A stretch of 41,336 bases of DNA from VFBF01 sp033764865 (GTDB taxonomy: Bacteria > Pseudomonadota > Alphaproteobacteria > Caulobacterales > Aquidulcibacteraceae). Every line of letters begins with the position of its first letter. Positions within the stretch are counted from its first letter, which is position 1. The position numbers and the translations under genes are program-made. The stretch is taken from assembly GCA_033764865.1 (NCBI GenBank), contig JANRIM010000166.1:1-41336 (forward strand), in the 5' to 3' direction. This document shows, one piece after another, positions 25,820-34,036 of the stretch. The notes beneath the pieces are model-generated. The model was not told the origin of the DNA and searched no databases. It saw only the letters and a program-made list of their open reading frames with translations.

Positions 25820-26811
25820 GGGTTTTCTCTCACACCGGCAAGGGCGCGGGCATAAGTACGCGCGTTGAACGGTTGCAGATCGTCTGCGGTTTCGCCCACG
25901 CCAATGAAGTGGATCGGGAGCGCGTGGTTCTCCGCGATCGCGACCAGCACGCCCCCCTTGGCGGTGCCGTCCAGCTTGGTCATGACGAGGCCGGTGACAT
26001 TGGCCGTGGTGCGGAAGGCTTCCGTCTGGGAGAGCGCGTTCTGGCCCACTGTCGCGTCCAGCACGAGCAGCGTCTCGTGCGGGGCGTCCTCGTCCAGCTT
26101 GCGGATCGCGCGCAGGATCTTGTCCAGTTCGCCCATCAGCTCGGCGCGGTTCTGCAGGCGGCCGGCGGTGTCGATCAGGACCACGTCGGCGTTCTCCGCC
26201 TTGCCCTTCTGCACCGCCTCGAACGCCACGCCGGCCGCGTCCGCGCCCTGGCCGCGCGCCACGAAGATCGCGCCGGATCGGTCCGCCCACACCCCCAGCT
26301 GCTCGATGGCGGCGGCGCGGAACGTGTCGGCCGCGCCGACAACCACCTTCGCGCCGCTGCGCGACAGCAGATAGCAGAGCTTGCCGATGGTGGTCGTCTT
26401 GCCCGAGCCGTTGACGCCCACCACCAGCACGATGCGCGGGCGAGGGCCGTCGGTCAGATCCAGCGGCCGTTCCCGCGGCGCCATCACCGTGGCTATGGCG
26501 TCGGCCAGCGCGGTGCGGATCTCGGCATCGTCGATTTCCTTGTTGAAGCGGCCCTCGCGCATCAGCCCCACGATCCGCGCGGCCGCCTGCGGGCCCATGT
26601 CGGCGCGGATCAACAGCTCTTCCAGGTCGTCGAGCGTGGCCTGGTCGAGCGTCTTCTTCGTGAACACGCCGGTGACGTCGTCAGCCAGTTTTGCGGAGGA
26701 CTTCGCCAGTCCGCTCCACAGCCGGCCCAGCATGTCGGCGGGCGCAGGGTCTGGCGCGGCCTTCGGCGCGGGCGCTGCGTCCTTTTTCTTGCCGAAGCCC
26801 CAGATGCTCAC
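25816..26811 (-). CDS. ftsY: Signal recognition particle receptor FtsY
   Basis: This 331-aa SRP-receptor GTPase has a short charged N-terminal A region (about residues 1-35, VSIWGFGKKKDAAPAPKA), then the helical N domain. The G domain follows with GVNGSGKTTTIGKL (G1), DTAGRLQN (G3) and TKLDGTAKGG (G4). It docks SRP-ribosome complexes at the membrane and pairs with Ffh, encoded about 5 kb away. The start is GTG, overlapping the mtaB stop as GTGA. The A region is much shorter than in E. coli, as is usual in this class. Confidence 0.96.
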   Translation of the reverse strand: MSIWGFGKKKDAAPAPKAAPDPAPADMLGRLWSGLAKSSAKLADDVTGVFTKKTLDQATLDDLEELLIRADMGPQAAARIVGLMREGRFNKEIDDAEIRTALADAIATVMAPRERPLDLTDGPRPRIVLVVGVNGSGKTTTIGKLCYLLSRSGAKVVVGAADTFRAAAIEQLGVWADRSGAIFVARGQGADAAGVAFEAVQKGKAENADVVLIDTAGRLQNRAELMGELDKILRAIRKLDEDAPHETLLVLDATVGQNALSQTEAFRTTANVTGLVMTKLDGTAKGGVLVAIAENHALPIHFIGVGETADDLQPFNARTYARALAGVRENP

Positions 26812-28097
26812 GTGATGGTTCCGATCATGGCTTGCCCGTCGTGGCGCCCAAGCGTGACGCGCACGGCGGCGCCGGCAGTGGGCGGCTCGCCAACGCCCGT
26901 CAGTCGTACAGGCGTGAAATCCCCCAGCCGCGCGCGGCCCGGTTCTTCCACCAGCGCCGTCGCCTCACGACCCACCCATCGATCCAGGTGCCGTGCAAGC
27001 GCTGCGGCCCCCGCGTCGCGCAGGCGCGCGGCGCGCGCCTTGATGAGGGCTCCCTCGACTGCGGGCATGCGGGCCGCGGGCGTGCCGGTGCGCGCACTGA
27101 ACGGAAAAGCGTGCACGTAGGACAGCTCGCAGTCGTCGATGAGCGCCAGGGTCGCCGCGAAGTGCTCCTCCGTTTCAGTGGGAAAGCCCGCGATCAGATC
27201 GGCACCGAGGGCGATCGACGGCCGCGCGGCCTTCAGGCGCGCGCACAGCGCCACCGCCGCAGCCCGATCATGCCGCCGCTTCATGCGCTTGAGGATCAGG
27301 TCGTGGCCGTGCTGCAGGGACAAATGCAGGTGCGGCGCGATGCGCGGCTCCGTGGTGACGAGATCGAACAGCAACGGGTCCATCTCTATGGCGTCCAGCG
27401 AGGACAGCCGCAGCATCGCAAGGTCCGGCACGAGCTTCAGAAGGCGCGCCACCAGATTGCCCAGCGGCGGCGTCCCCGGCAGATCGCCGCCCCACGACGT
27501 GAGATCGACGCCCGTCAGCACCACCTCGGGGCACCCGCGCGCCACCAACGCCGCCACTTGCTCCACCACCGCCCCCGCCGGCACGCTGCGCGCATTTCCG
27601 CGCCCATAGGGGATGACGCAGAACGTGCATCGGTGATCGCAGCCGTTCTGCACCTGAACGTATGCGCGGGTGCGGGAGGAATAGGCGTCCACGAGGTGCG
27701 GCGCGTGCTCGCGCACGGCCATGATGTCTGCGACGCGCACACGCTCCGCGCCGTCGGGCGCGAAGGCGTCGCGCGTCAGCTTCTCGGCGTTGCCGATCAC
27801 GCGATCCACTTCGGGCATTGCGGCGAAGGCGTCCGGGTCGATCTGCGCGGCGCAGCCGGTGACGATGAGCGTAGCGGTCGGACGGTCGCGCCGCGCGCGC
27901 CGGATCGCCTGACGGGCCTGGCGCACGGCTTCGCCCGTCACAGCGCAGGTATTGACGATGACCGCGTCCCGAAGGCCGGCGCTGCGCGCCAACGCTTGCA
28001 TGGCGTCGCTCTCGGCCGCGTTGAGCCGGCAGCCCATCGTGACGAGCGTGACCGCGTCGTCCCGGGCGGCGCTTTCGGATGCGGGAGCGTCGATCAT
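26808..28097 (-). CDS. mtaB: tRNA t6A37 methylthiotransferase MtaB
   Basis: This 429-aa radical-SAM enzyme converts t6A37 to ms2t6A37 in tRNAs that read ANN codons. The N-terminal UPF0004 domain has three cluster cysteines (Cys23, Cys51, Cys82). The radical-SAM motif is Cys153-x3-Cys157-x2-Cys160 (CDHRCTFC), and a TRAM-like C-terminus ends the protein. The start at 28097 (MIDAPASESA) was chosen over an upstream ATG at 28187, which lies inside the methyltransferase gene. It is co-directional with ftsY and ispZ, overlapping ftsY by 4 bp. Confidence 0.95.
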   Translation of the reverse strand: MIDAPASESAARDDAVTLVTMGCRLNAAESDAMQALARSAGLRDAVIVNTCAVTGEAVRQARQAIRRARRDRPTATLIVTGCAAQIDPDAFAAMPEVDRVIGNAEKLTRDAFAPDGAERVRVADIMAVREHAPHLVDAYSSRTRAYVQVQNGCDHRCTFCVIPYGRGNARSVPAGAVVEQVAALVARGCPEVVLTGVDLTSWGGDLPGTPPLGNLVARLLKLVPDLAMLRLSSLDAIEMDPLLFDLVTTEPRIAPHLHLSLQHGHDLILKRMKRRHDRAAAVALCARLKAARPSIALGADLIAGFPTETEEHFAATLALIDDCELSYVHAFPFSARTGTPAARMPAVEGALIKARAARLRDAGAAALARHLDRWVGREATALVEEPGRARLGDFTPVRLTGVGEPPTAGAAVRVTLGRHDGQAMIGTIT

Positions 28098-28131
28098 GAG
28101 TGGCCGGAGGTGCGCGCGGCGCGGGCCGCCG

Positions 28132-28932
28132 TCAAGGCCGGGGCGCGCGCAGCAGCCAGATGTCCTGGCCAAGAGCGGCCGCCACATCGGGACGGTGGGT
28201 CACCTCGGCGAAGTGCGGCGCGAAGAGGGCGCGGGCGCCGTCCGGATTCAGGTAGAAGGCGAACACCCTGCTGCCCTGTTTTCCGCCGCCCAACGCCACG
28301 GCTTCGCCACGGCGGTACCGGGCTTGGTCGGCCGGCGGCAGCGCTGCGGCCGAGGATTCGGTATGCAGCGTCAGCGCGGCCACGCCGTCCGGCTTGAGCA
28401 GACGCGCGATCTCCGCCACCCAGGCCCGGCACGCGGCGGCATCCAGATGCGTCAGGATGGAGACGCCGTAGATCGCATCGAAACTGCCGGCGGGGTACGA
28501 CGCGGGCGGGGCCGGCGCGATGGTGCGGAACGCGATGGCGGGCAGCGCACCGGCTGCCCACGCGATGGCCGCGCCATTGGGATCGCAGCCCGAAAGCTTC
28601 GCGTCCGGGACCAGCTGCGCCAGCGGCGCGAGGATGCGCGCGGGTCCGCAGCCCCACTCCAGGATATGCGCGGCCGGCGGCAGCGGCTGCAGGACGTCGG
28701 CGATGATTGCGGCGTGCGCGCGCCCGCTGCGGTCAAACTCCGCCAGCGAGGCGTAGGTCTGGATCTCGTAGATGAGACGGGGATCGGGTGTGGGCCGCCC
28801 CGGATGGGCTGCGCGGAACGCAGCGTTCTCGCGGCGCGCCTTCCAGGCCGCCCAGGCGCCGGCCGCCCGGTCCGCCACGCCGGCCAGACGCGCTGCGCGA
28901 AGGCCGCGCACCAGCGTCCGCCGGAGCGACAT
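28132..28932 (-). CDS. Class I SAM-dependent methyltransferase
   Basis: This 266-aa protein has the SAM-binding motif HILEWGCGPARIL near residue 90, then SGCDPNG, FDAIYGVSILTHLD and EIARLLKPDGVAALTLHT, all standard for the class. The basic N-terminus (MSLRRTLVRGLRAARLAG) has no signal peptide features. The substrate cannot be deduced. It starts 8 bp after rplS and is followed by mtaB 34 bp later, so it belongs to the rplS-mtaB-ftsY-ispZ transcription unit, which suggests a translation-related target without proving it. Confidence 0.88.
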   Translation of the reverse strand: MSLRRTLVRGLRAARLAGVADRAAGAWAAWKARRENAAFRAAHPGRPTPDPRLIYEIQTYASLAEFDRSGRAHAAIIADVLQPLPPAAHILEWGCGPARILAPLAQLVPDAKLSGCDPNGAAIAWAAGALPAIAFRTIAPAPPASYPAGSFDAIYGVSILTHLDAAACRAWVAEIARLLKPDGVAALTLHTESSAAALPPADQARYRRGEAVALGGGKQGSRVFAFYLNPDGARALFAPHFAEVTHRPDVAAALGQDIWLLRAPRP

Positions 28933-28940
28933 GGGGCGGT

Positions 28941-29363
28941 CTAGGCTTCGGCGCTATCAGCCGCGGGCGCGGCCTCGCCGCCGTCGATGCCCTCGCTGCG
29001 GGCGCCGCCTGCGCGTTCGCTGATGCGGGCGGATTTCCCACGACGGTCGCGCAGGTAGTAGAGCTTCGCGCGGCGCACCTTGCCGCGGCGAACCACTTCG
29101 ATGGAGTCCACCGACGGGGAGTACAGCGGGAACACGCGCTCCACGCCCTCGCCGAAGGAAATCTTGCGGACCGTGAAGTTGGCGTTCAGCCCGCCGCCGG
29201 CGCGGGCGATGCAGACGCCCTCATACGCCTGGACCCGCTCCCGTTCGCCTTCCTTGATCTTGACGTTCACCCGCACGGTGTCGCCGGGATCGAAAGAGGG
29301 GATCTTCTTGCCCACCAGGACGCGGGCGGCTTCTTCGTGTTCGAGGGTCTGGATCAGGTTCAT
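28941..29363 (-). CDS. rplS: 50S ribosomal protein bL19
   Basis: This 140-aa protein contains the complete bL19 core: PGDTVRVNVKIKEGERERVQ, YEGVCIARAGGGLNANFTVR, GVERVFPLYSPSVDSIEVVR and VRRAKLYYLRDRRGKSARI. After residue 117 it has an acidic, Ala/Gly/Glu-rich tail of about 23 residues absent from E. coli. bL19 sits at the 30S-50S interface. It follows trmD by 285 bp and has its own candidate promoter. Confidence 0.98.
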   Translation of the reverse strand: MNLIQTLEHEEAARVLVGKKIPSFDPGDTVRVNVKIKEGERERVQAYEGVCIARAGGGLNANFTVRKISFGEGVERVFPLYSPSVDSIEVVRRGKVRRAKLYYLRDRRGKSARISERAGGARSEGIDGGEAAPAADSAEA

Positions 29364-29425
29364 GGGCCACATACGCGCCAAACCAGGGCCGGCGCGTCCA
29401 AAAGGAATTCCGCAGGAAAGCGGGG

Positions 29426-29454
29426 CGTATAGCGTCACCGGGGCCGCGCGTCTA
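29426..29454 (-). promoter_or_regulatory. Candidate rplS operon promoter
   Basis: On the minus strand TAGACG (29454-29449) and TATACG (29431-29426) are 17 bp apart, about 63 nt ahead of the rplS ATG. It gives the rplS-methyltransferase-mtaB-ftsY-ispZ run a start independent of trmD. Confidence 0.5.
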
Positions 29455-29514
29455 CGGGCGGCGCGCGAATTTGGCCGCCATATCCGGGCCGCAGTGGCAT
29501 GGGAGTTGGGGATC

Positions 29515-29652
29515 ATGGCCAACCCGTTTGTCGTCGCCGTCATCAACGCCTTCAAGGGCAAGCTTCCCAAGCCGGGGCCCGCCGATGCGGATGCGCCGGC
29601 GTCGCCGAAGGAGCCGCCGGCGGGCAATGACGCTCCGAAGGACCGGCGCTAG
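29515..29652 (+). CDS. Small ORF, 45 aa, unknown function
   Basis: This ORF begins MANPFVVAVINAFKGKLPKP with GGAG about 10 nt upstream of the ATG. It has a short hydrophobic start, then a Pro/Ala/Lys/Asp-rich hydrophilic tail ending KDRR. Thirty-nine of 45 codons end in G or C, as in real genes here, and no gene lies opposite, so it is not a shadow. It is divergent from rplS, and its stop overlaps the trmD stop tail to tail. An in-frame GTG upstream (29494) would add seven residues. I do not recognise a family. Confidence 0.55.
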   Translation: MANPFVVAVINAFKGKLPKPGPADADAPASPKEPPAGNDAPKDRR

Positions 29653-30338
29653 CTCGGTTTGCGGCGCGCCCAGAGGTCCGGCCGACGTTCCTGCGTCAGC
29701 CGTTCCCGCGCCGCGCGCCGCCAAGCGGCCACCGCCGCGTGGTCCCCGCCGAGGAGCACGGACGGTGTGGGTCGGCCCTCCCAGTCGCGGGGCTTTGTGT
29801 ACTGGGGCTGTTCCAGCAGGTCGTCCTCGAAGCTCTCGTCCTGGGCGGACGCCTCATTGCCCAGCACGCCTGGCAGAAGGCGCGCCGTGGCCTCCAGGAT
29901 CAGTTGGGCCGCCACCTCACCGCCCATCAGGACGGCGTCGCCAACGCATACCTCCTCCAGGCCCCGCGCCTCGATCACCCGCTCGTCGAGCCCTTCGAAC
30001 CGCCCGCAGAAGACGATGAGGCCTGGCCCCGCCGCCCACGTCCGCACCATCGCCTGCGTCAGGGGCCGGCCCCGCGGTGACGGGAACAGAACGGGTCTGC
30101 CCGCCGGAACGACGCTGTCGAGCGCTGCGGCGGCGACGTCCGGCCGCATCACAAGGCCCGCCCCGCCGCCGGCGGGCGCGTCATCGACCTTGCGGTGGGG
30201 GCCGTCGCCGAAGGCCCGAATGTCGACCGTCTCGAGCGACCAGCGTCCCTCCGCGAGCGCCTTGCCGAGCAGCGAGACGCCCAGCACCCCCGGAAACGCC
30301 TCGGGGAAGAGGGTGAGGACCGTGGCTGTGAAGGTCAT
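29649..30338 (-). CDS. trmD: tRNA (guanine-N1-)-methyltransferase TrmD
   Basis: This 229-aa SPOUT methyltransferase makes m1G37 and prevents +1 frameshifting. It has TLFPEAFPGVLGVSLLGKA at the N-terminus, KVDDAPAGGGAGLVMRPD, the knot region LIVFCGRFEGLDERVIE and VLMGGEVAAQLILEA, and a C-terminal tRNA-binding domain with YTKPRDWEGRPTPSVLLGG. The start ATG overlaps the rimM stop (ATGA). It belongs to the ffh-rpsP-rimM-trmD run. Confidence 0.97.
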   Translation of the reverse strand: MTFTATVLTLFPEAFPGVLGVSLLGKALAEGRWSLETVDIRAFGDGPHRKVDDAPAGGGAGLVMRPDVAAAALDSVVPAGRPVLFPSPRGRPLTQAMVRTWAAGPGLIVFCGRFEGLDERVIEARGLEEVCVGDAVLMGGEVAAQLILEATARLLPGVLGNEASAQDESFEDDLLEQPQYTKPRDWEGRPTPSVLLGGDHAAVAAWRRAARERLTQERRPDLWARRKPS

Positions 30339-30856
30339 GCGTCGTCACGCTCCGACGCCGGCATGGCGATCAGCCGCCGCCCTGCAAGGTCCACGAGAGG
30401 CACCTCGGCGCGGGAAAAGGTCACGAAGCGGACGCCGCCTTCGGGCGTTCGCAGCTCGAGGACGTCGCCCGCCCCGAAATCGTGCACCGCGTGGACGACG
30501 CCCAGAGCTGCGCCGTCTGGCGTTTCGGCCCGGCAGCCGATCAGATCGACGTGGTAGTACTCCTCCTCGTCCGCCGGCGGCAGCACGGCGCGGGGCACAT
30601 GCAGCGGCGTGCCGCGGGCGGCCTCAGCGGCGTCGCGATCGCGGATTTCCGGGCCTGTCACCGCCAGTCCGTCCTTGATCGGTCGCCAGCGCTTGGGCGT
30701 CAGCACGCGCTGGCCGGCGGCGTCGAACAGCGGTCCGTAGGAGACCACGCCCTCCGGCGCGGCCGTAAAACTGCGCACCCGCACCTCGCCCCGCACCCCG
30801 AACGCGCCGACGATCGCGCCGACGAGGACGAGCGTGGCGGGGTCAGTCCGATCCAA
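30335..30856 (-). CDS. rimM: Ribosome maturation factor RimM
   Basis: This 173-aa protein has the RimM N-terminal domain (VGAIVGAFGVRGEVRVRSF) and a PRC-barrel C-terminal part (YYHVDLIGCRAETPDG, FGAGDVLELRTPEG). It assists 30S head assembly by binding uS19. The start is a TTG at 30856, two nt after the rpsP stop; no in-frame ATG exists near the conserved start, and the ribosome-binding site is weak, so translational coupling to rpsP is likely. Confidence 0.95.
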   Translation of the reverse strand: MDRTDPATLVLVGAIVGAFGVRGEVRVRSFTAAPEGVVSYGPLFDAAGQRVLTPKRWRPIKDGLAVTGPEIRDRDAAEAARGTPLHVPRAVLPPADEEEYYHVDLIGCRAETPDGAALGVVHAVHDFGAGDVLELRTPEGGVRFVTFSRAEVPLVDLAGRRLIAMPASERDDA

Positions 30857-30858
30857 TC

Positions 30859-31209
30859 TTATTCAGCCGGCGTTTCGGCGGCGGCGGCCTCTGCGGCGGC
30901 GCGCTCGGCCATCTTCTTGCCGGGCTGGGCCTTGTTGGGGTTGTTGCGCGCGTCGCGCTTCTTGATGCCCGCCACGTCGAGCATGCGGGCCACGCGGTCG
31001 GTGGGCAGGGCGCCCTTGGCGAGCCACTCGGTGATGCGTTCTGCTTTCAGCACCACGCGCTTTTCGTCGGTGGACGGCAGAACCGGATTGTAGGTGCCCA
31101 CCTTCTCGATGAACTTCCCGTCGCGTGGGCTGCGGCTGTCGGCCACGACGATGGAGTAGAACGGCTTCTTCTTGGCGCCGCCACGGGCCAGACGGATTTT
31201 CAGGGACAT
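30859..31209 (-). CDS. rpsP: 30S ribosomal protein bS16
   Basis: This 116-aa protein starts with the bS16 signature MSLKIRLARGGAKKKPFYSI and VVADSRSPRDGKFIEKVGTYNP, and contains LPTDRVARMLDVAGI. After residue 82 it has a longer C-terminal tail than E. coli (Lys/Ala-rich then Ala/Glu-rich). bS16 is needed for 30S assembly. It is 39 bp downstream of ffh and precedes rimM by 2 nt. Confidence 0.98.
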   Translation of the reverse strand: MSLKIRLARGGAKKKPFYSIVVADSRSPRDGKFIEKVGTYNPVLPSTDEKRVVLKAERITEWLAKGALPTDRVARMLDVAGIKKRDARNNPNKAQPGKKMAERAAAEAAAAETPAE

Positions 31210-31248
31210 AAGCTCTCTCTTTCTTTTCGTGCTTTGCGTGGGTTTTCG

Positions 31249-32754
31249 TCAGTCTTTTTTCTTGGATCCCGGCAGGCCTGGAAGCCCACCCGGCAAGCCG
31301 GGCAGTCCGCCGGGCAGGCCCGGTAGACCACCGCCTTGGTTCATCTGCGCCTGCATGGCCTTCATCTGCTCCGGCGACGGCATGCGCATGCCACCGGGCA
31401 TGCCGCCGCCCTGCTGGCCGGCCATCGCCGCCAGCGCGCCCGGCATCTTTCCCTTGCCCATGGATTTCACCATGTCGGCCATGTTGCGGTGCATTTTCAG
31501 CAGGCGGTTCACCTCCGCCACATCGACGCCGGCGCCCTTGGCGATGCGGCGGCGGCGCGAGGCGTTGAGCAGATCGGGCTTCTCCCGCTCCGCCTTCGTC
31601 ATCGAGCGGATCACCGCGATCTGGCGGCGGACCTGACCGTCGTCGAGGTTGGCGCCTTCCATCTGCTTCTTCATCTTGCCGACGCCGGGCAGCATGCCGA
31701 GCATGCCCTTGAGGCCGCCCAGCGCCAGCATCTGTCCCAGCTGCTTTTCCAGATCGTCGAGGCCGAACTGGCCCTTCTGGAGGCGTTTGGCGAGCTTCTC
31801 GGCGTCGTCGCGGTCCACCTGCTGGGCCGCCTTCTCCACCAGGGAGACGATGTCGCCCTGACCGAGGATGCGGCCGGCCACGCGGCGCGCGTCGAACGCT
31901 TCAAGCCCGTCGGGCTTTTCCGAGACCCCGAGAAACTTGATCGGCAGGCCCGTGACGGCGCGCATGGAGAGCGCCGCGCCGCCGCGCCCGTCGCCGTCGG
32001 CGCGGGTCAGCACGAGGCCCGTGAGCGGAAGGCGCTCGTGGAAGCGCCTGGCCGTCTCCACGGCGTCCTGACCGGTGAGGCTGTCGGCCACCAGCAGCGT
32101 CTCGCCCGGTCGCGCGATGGCGGCGATCTCCGCCGCCTCGGCCATCATTTCCTCGTCGATGCTCGTGCGGCCGGCGGTGTCCAGGATGAGCACGTCGTGC
32201 CCGCCCAGCTTCGCCGCCTGCAGCGCACGGCGCGTAATCTCCGTCGGCGGTTGGCCGGGCACGATGGGCAAGACGTCGACGCCGATGTTGCGTCCCAGGA
32301 TCGCCAGCTGCTCCATCGCCGCGGGGCGACGTACGTCGAGAGAGGCCATCAGCACGCGGCGCTTGTCGAGGGACTTGAGCCGAAGCGCGAGCTTGCCCGA
32401 CGTGGTGGTTTTGCCGGAGCCCTGAAGGCCGGCCATCATGATCACGTTCGGCGGCTCGCCATCGATGCGCAGGCCTTCCGGGCCGTCGCTTCCGCCCAGC
32501 GTCTCCACCAGCGCGTCGTGCACCAGCTTCACGATCATCTGGCCGGGCGTGACGGAGCGGATCACCGCCTCGCCGATCGCCTCGGCGCGCACGCCGGCGA
32601 TAAAGTCCTTGACCACCGGCAGCGCAACGTCCGCCTCCAGCAGCGCCACGCGGACTTCGCGCAGGGCGGCGTCCACGTCCGCCTCCGACAGCGCGCCACG
32701 ACCCGTGAGGCGGTCGAACACCCCCGTCAGGCGATCTGTCAGCGCTTCGAACAT
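31249..32754 (-). CDS. ffh: Signal recognition particle protein Ffh
   Basis: This 501-aa SRP GTPase has an N domain (MFEALTDRLTGVFDRLTGRG), then a G domain with GLQGSGKTTTSGKL, DTAGRTSIDEE and TRADGDGRGGA. The Met-rich M domain (about residues 300-460) contains the RNA-binding SRRRRIAKGAG and finger-loop methionines (LALGGLKGMLGMLPG). The C-terminus has three copies of LPGLPGG-like units ending SKKKD. The ATG at 32754 (GGAGG upstream) was chosen over 32793, whose first 13 residues are not in the family. The G4 motif reads TRAD rather than TKLD, which is normal in bacterial Ffh. Confidence 0.97.
   Translation of the reverse strand: MFEALTDRLTGVFDRLTGRGALSEADVDAALREVRVALLEADVALPVVKDFIAGVRAEAIGEAVIRSVTPGQMIVKLVHDALVETLGGSDGPEGLRIDGEPPNVIMMAGLQGSGKTTTSGKLALRLKSLDKRRVLMASLDVRRPAAMEQLAILGRNIGVDVLPIVPGQPPTEITRRALQAAKLGGHDVLILDTAGRTSIDEEMMAEAAEIAAIARPGETLLVADSLTGQDAVETARRFHERLPLTGLVLTRADGDGRGGAALSMRAVTGLPIKFLGVSEKPDGLEAFDARRVAGRILGQGDIVSLVEKAAQQVDRDDAEKLAKRLQKGQFGLDDLEKQLGQMLALGGLKGMLGMLPGVGKMKKQMEGANLDDGQVRRQIAVIRSMTKAEREKPDLLNASRRRRIAKGAGVDVAEVNRLLKMHRNMADMVKSMGKGKMPGALAAMAGQQGGGMPGGMRMPSPEQMKAMQAQMNQGGGLPGLPGGLPGLPGGLPGLPGSKKKD
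31267..31335 (-). repeat. 21-bp periodic repeat encoding the Gly-Leu-Pro tail of Ffh
   Basis: About three tandem units encode LPGLPGG in the Ffh C-terminus. The copies differ in synonymous positions (CTG, CTT, TTG and CTA for Leu), so selection appears to hold the peptide rather than recent slippage. Confidence 0.8.
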
Positions 32755-32799
32755 CCATCCTCCCGGGGGCCTGAGGCGAGGGTCGCCGGCCATAACGCA

Positions 32800-32834
32800 A
32801 AATGCCCCGCCGGACGTACACGTCGGGCGGGGGC
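32800..32834 (-). terminator. Hairpin terminator of the FAD oxidoreductase gene
   Basis: CCCCGCC-G-GACGT and ACGTC-G-GGCGGGG form a 12-bp stem with one G-G mismatch and a 2-nt centre, followed on the minus strand by CATTTTGCG. It lies between the oxidoreductase stop (32859) and the ffh start. The T-run is short. Confidence 0.5.
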
Positions 32835-32858
32835 CGCCTCCAAGGCGGGAGCGGCTTC

Positions 32859-33980
32859 CTAGGGCGAGGGCGGGGCGTGCGTCAACCCGGTGGCGACGTG
32901 TTCACCGATGGCGAGCGAAGACGTGAGGCCTGGGCTCTCGATGCCGAACAGCGCAACGACCCCGTCCACGCTGCGCTCGATGACGAAATCGCCCTGCGGT
33001 TCGCCCGGTCCGTGCAGCTTGGGGCGAATGCCCGCATAGTCCGGGGTCAGCGCGCCCGCCGGCAGGCCGGGCCAGAAGCGCCGGACGTAGTCTTCGAACC
33101 CCGCCGCCCGCGCGGGATCGACCGCATAGTCTTCCGCCGCCACGAACTCCAGATCCGGGCCGAAACGGGCCTGGCCACCCAGATCGCGTCGATAGTGAAT
33201 ACCCAAGGCGCCCGGAATGGGCGGTGGGTAGACGAGGCGCTTGAACGGGGCGCGTCCCGCCAGCGTGAAGTAACTGCCCTTGCCGAGATGAAGCGGCGGG
33301 ATCCGCTGTGCGGGAAATCCGTCCACCAGCGCCGCGCACGCCTGCGCCTGAAGCCCCGCCGCGATCACCAGCGTCCGCACGGTGATGGTGGCCGGGTCCG
33401 TCCCGCCGACGCGGACGCGCACGCCGCCGGGCTTGGGCTCAGCACCCAGGAAGGGCGAATTCAGCACCACCGCGCCGCCGCGGTCTTCGATCTCGCCCAC
33501 CAGCGCGTCCATGTAGCCGTGCGCGTCGAACACGCCGCTTTCGGTGGAGTGGAGCGCGCCGACGGCCCGCAGCGCGGGCTCAAGCGCCAGCGTCTGGCGC
33601 GCGTCGAGCCGCGTCACGCCCTCCACGTCGTTGTCCTCCCCGCGGGCGGCCAGCGCCGCGATGGCGGGCAACTCGCTGTCCTGTGTCGCGACGATGAGCT
33701 TTCCGCAGCGATCGAAGGCCACGTTGTGCGCCGCGAGGAACGCGTACAGTCGGCGGCGGCCGTCCACGCACAGGCGCGCCTTCAGGGAGCCCGGCGGATA
33801 GTGAAGGCCCGCGTGGATGACCTCCGAATTGCGCGACGACACCCCGGCCCCGACACGCCCCGCACGCTCGATCACCACGACGCTTTGGCCCCGGCGCGCC
33901 AGTGCGTAGCCGCAGGCCAGCCCCACCGCGCCGGCGCCGACGATGCATGTCTCGAAATCGTTCGGGCTTGTCCCAGTCAT
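32859..33980 (-). CDS. FAD-dependent oxidoreductase (L-2-hydroxyglutarate oxidase LhgO-like)
   Basis: This 373-aa DAO-fold flavoprotein has an N-terminal Rossmann motif (CIVGAGAVGLACGYALARRG) and VVVIERAGRVGAGVSSRNSEVIHAGLHYP-type sequence with His56, the likely FAD-linking or active-site region of LhgO/L2HGDH. It also has GKGSYFTLAGRAPF and a C-terminal GIESPGLTSSLAIGE. The probable reaction is oxidation of L-2-hydroxyglutarate to 2-oxoglutarate; other 2-hydroxyacid or amine substrates are possible. The start is the ATG at 33980. It is divergent from the LprI-like gene by 56 bp and followed by a hairpin ahead of ffh. Confidence 0.88.
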   Translation of the reverse strand: MTGTSPNDFETCIVGAGAVGLACGYALARRGQSVVVIERAGRVGAGVSSRNSEVIHAGLHYPPGSLKARLCVDGRRRLYAFLAAHNVAFDRCGKLIVATQDSELPAIAALAARGEDNDVEGVTRLDARQTLALEPALRAVGALHSTESGVFDAHGYMDALVGEIEDRGGAVVLNSPFLGAEPKPGGVRVRVGGTDPATITVRTLVIAAGLQAQACAALVDGFPAQRIPPLHLGKGSYFTLAGRAPFKRLVYPPPIPGALGIHYRRDLGGQARFGPDLEFVAAEDYAVDPARAAGFEDYVRRFWPGLPAGALTPDYAGIRPKLHGPGEPQGDFVIERSVDGVVALFGIESPGLTSSLAIGEHVATGLTHAPPSP

Positions 33981-34036
33981 GGCGTTCACCGGTACCGCAG
34001 TTCGCCGCGCCGGTCTTTGGTGTGAAGGATGGTTAA

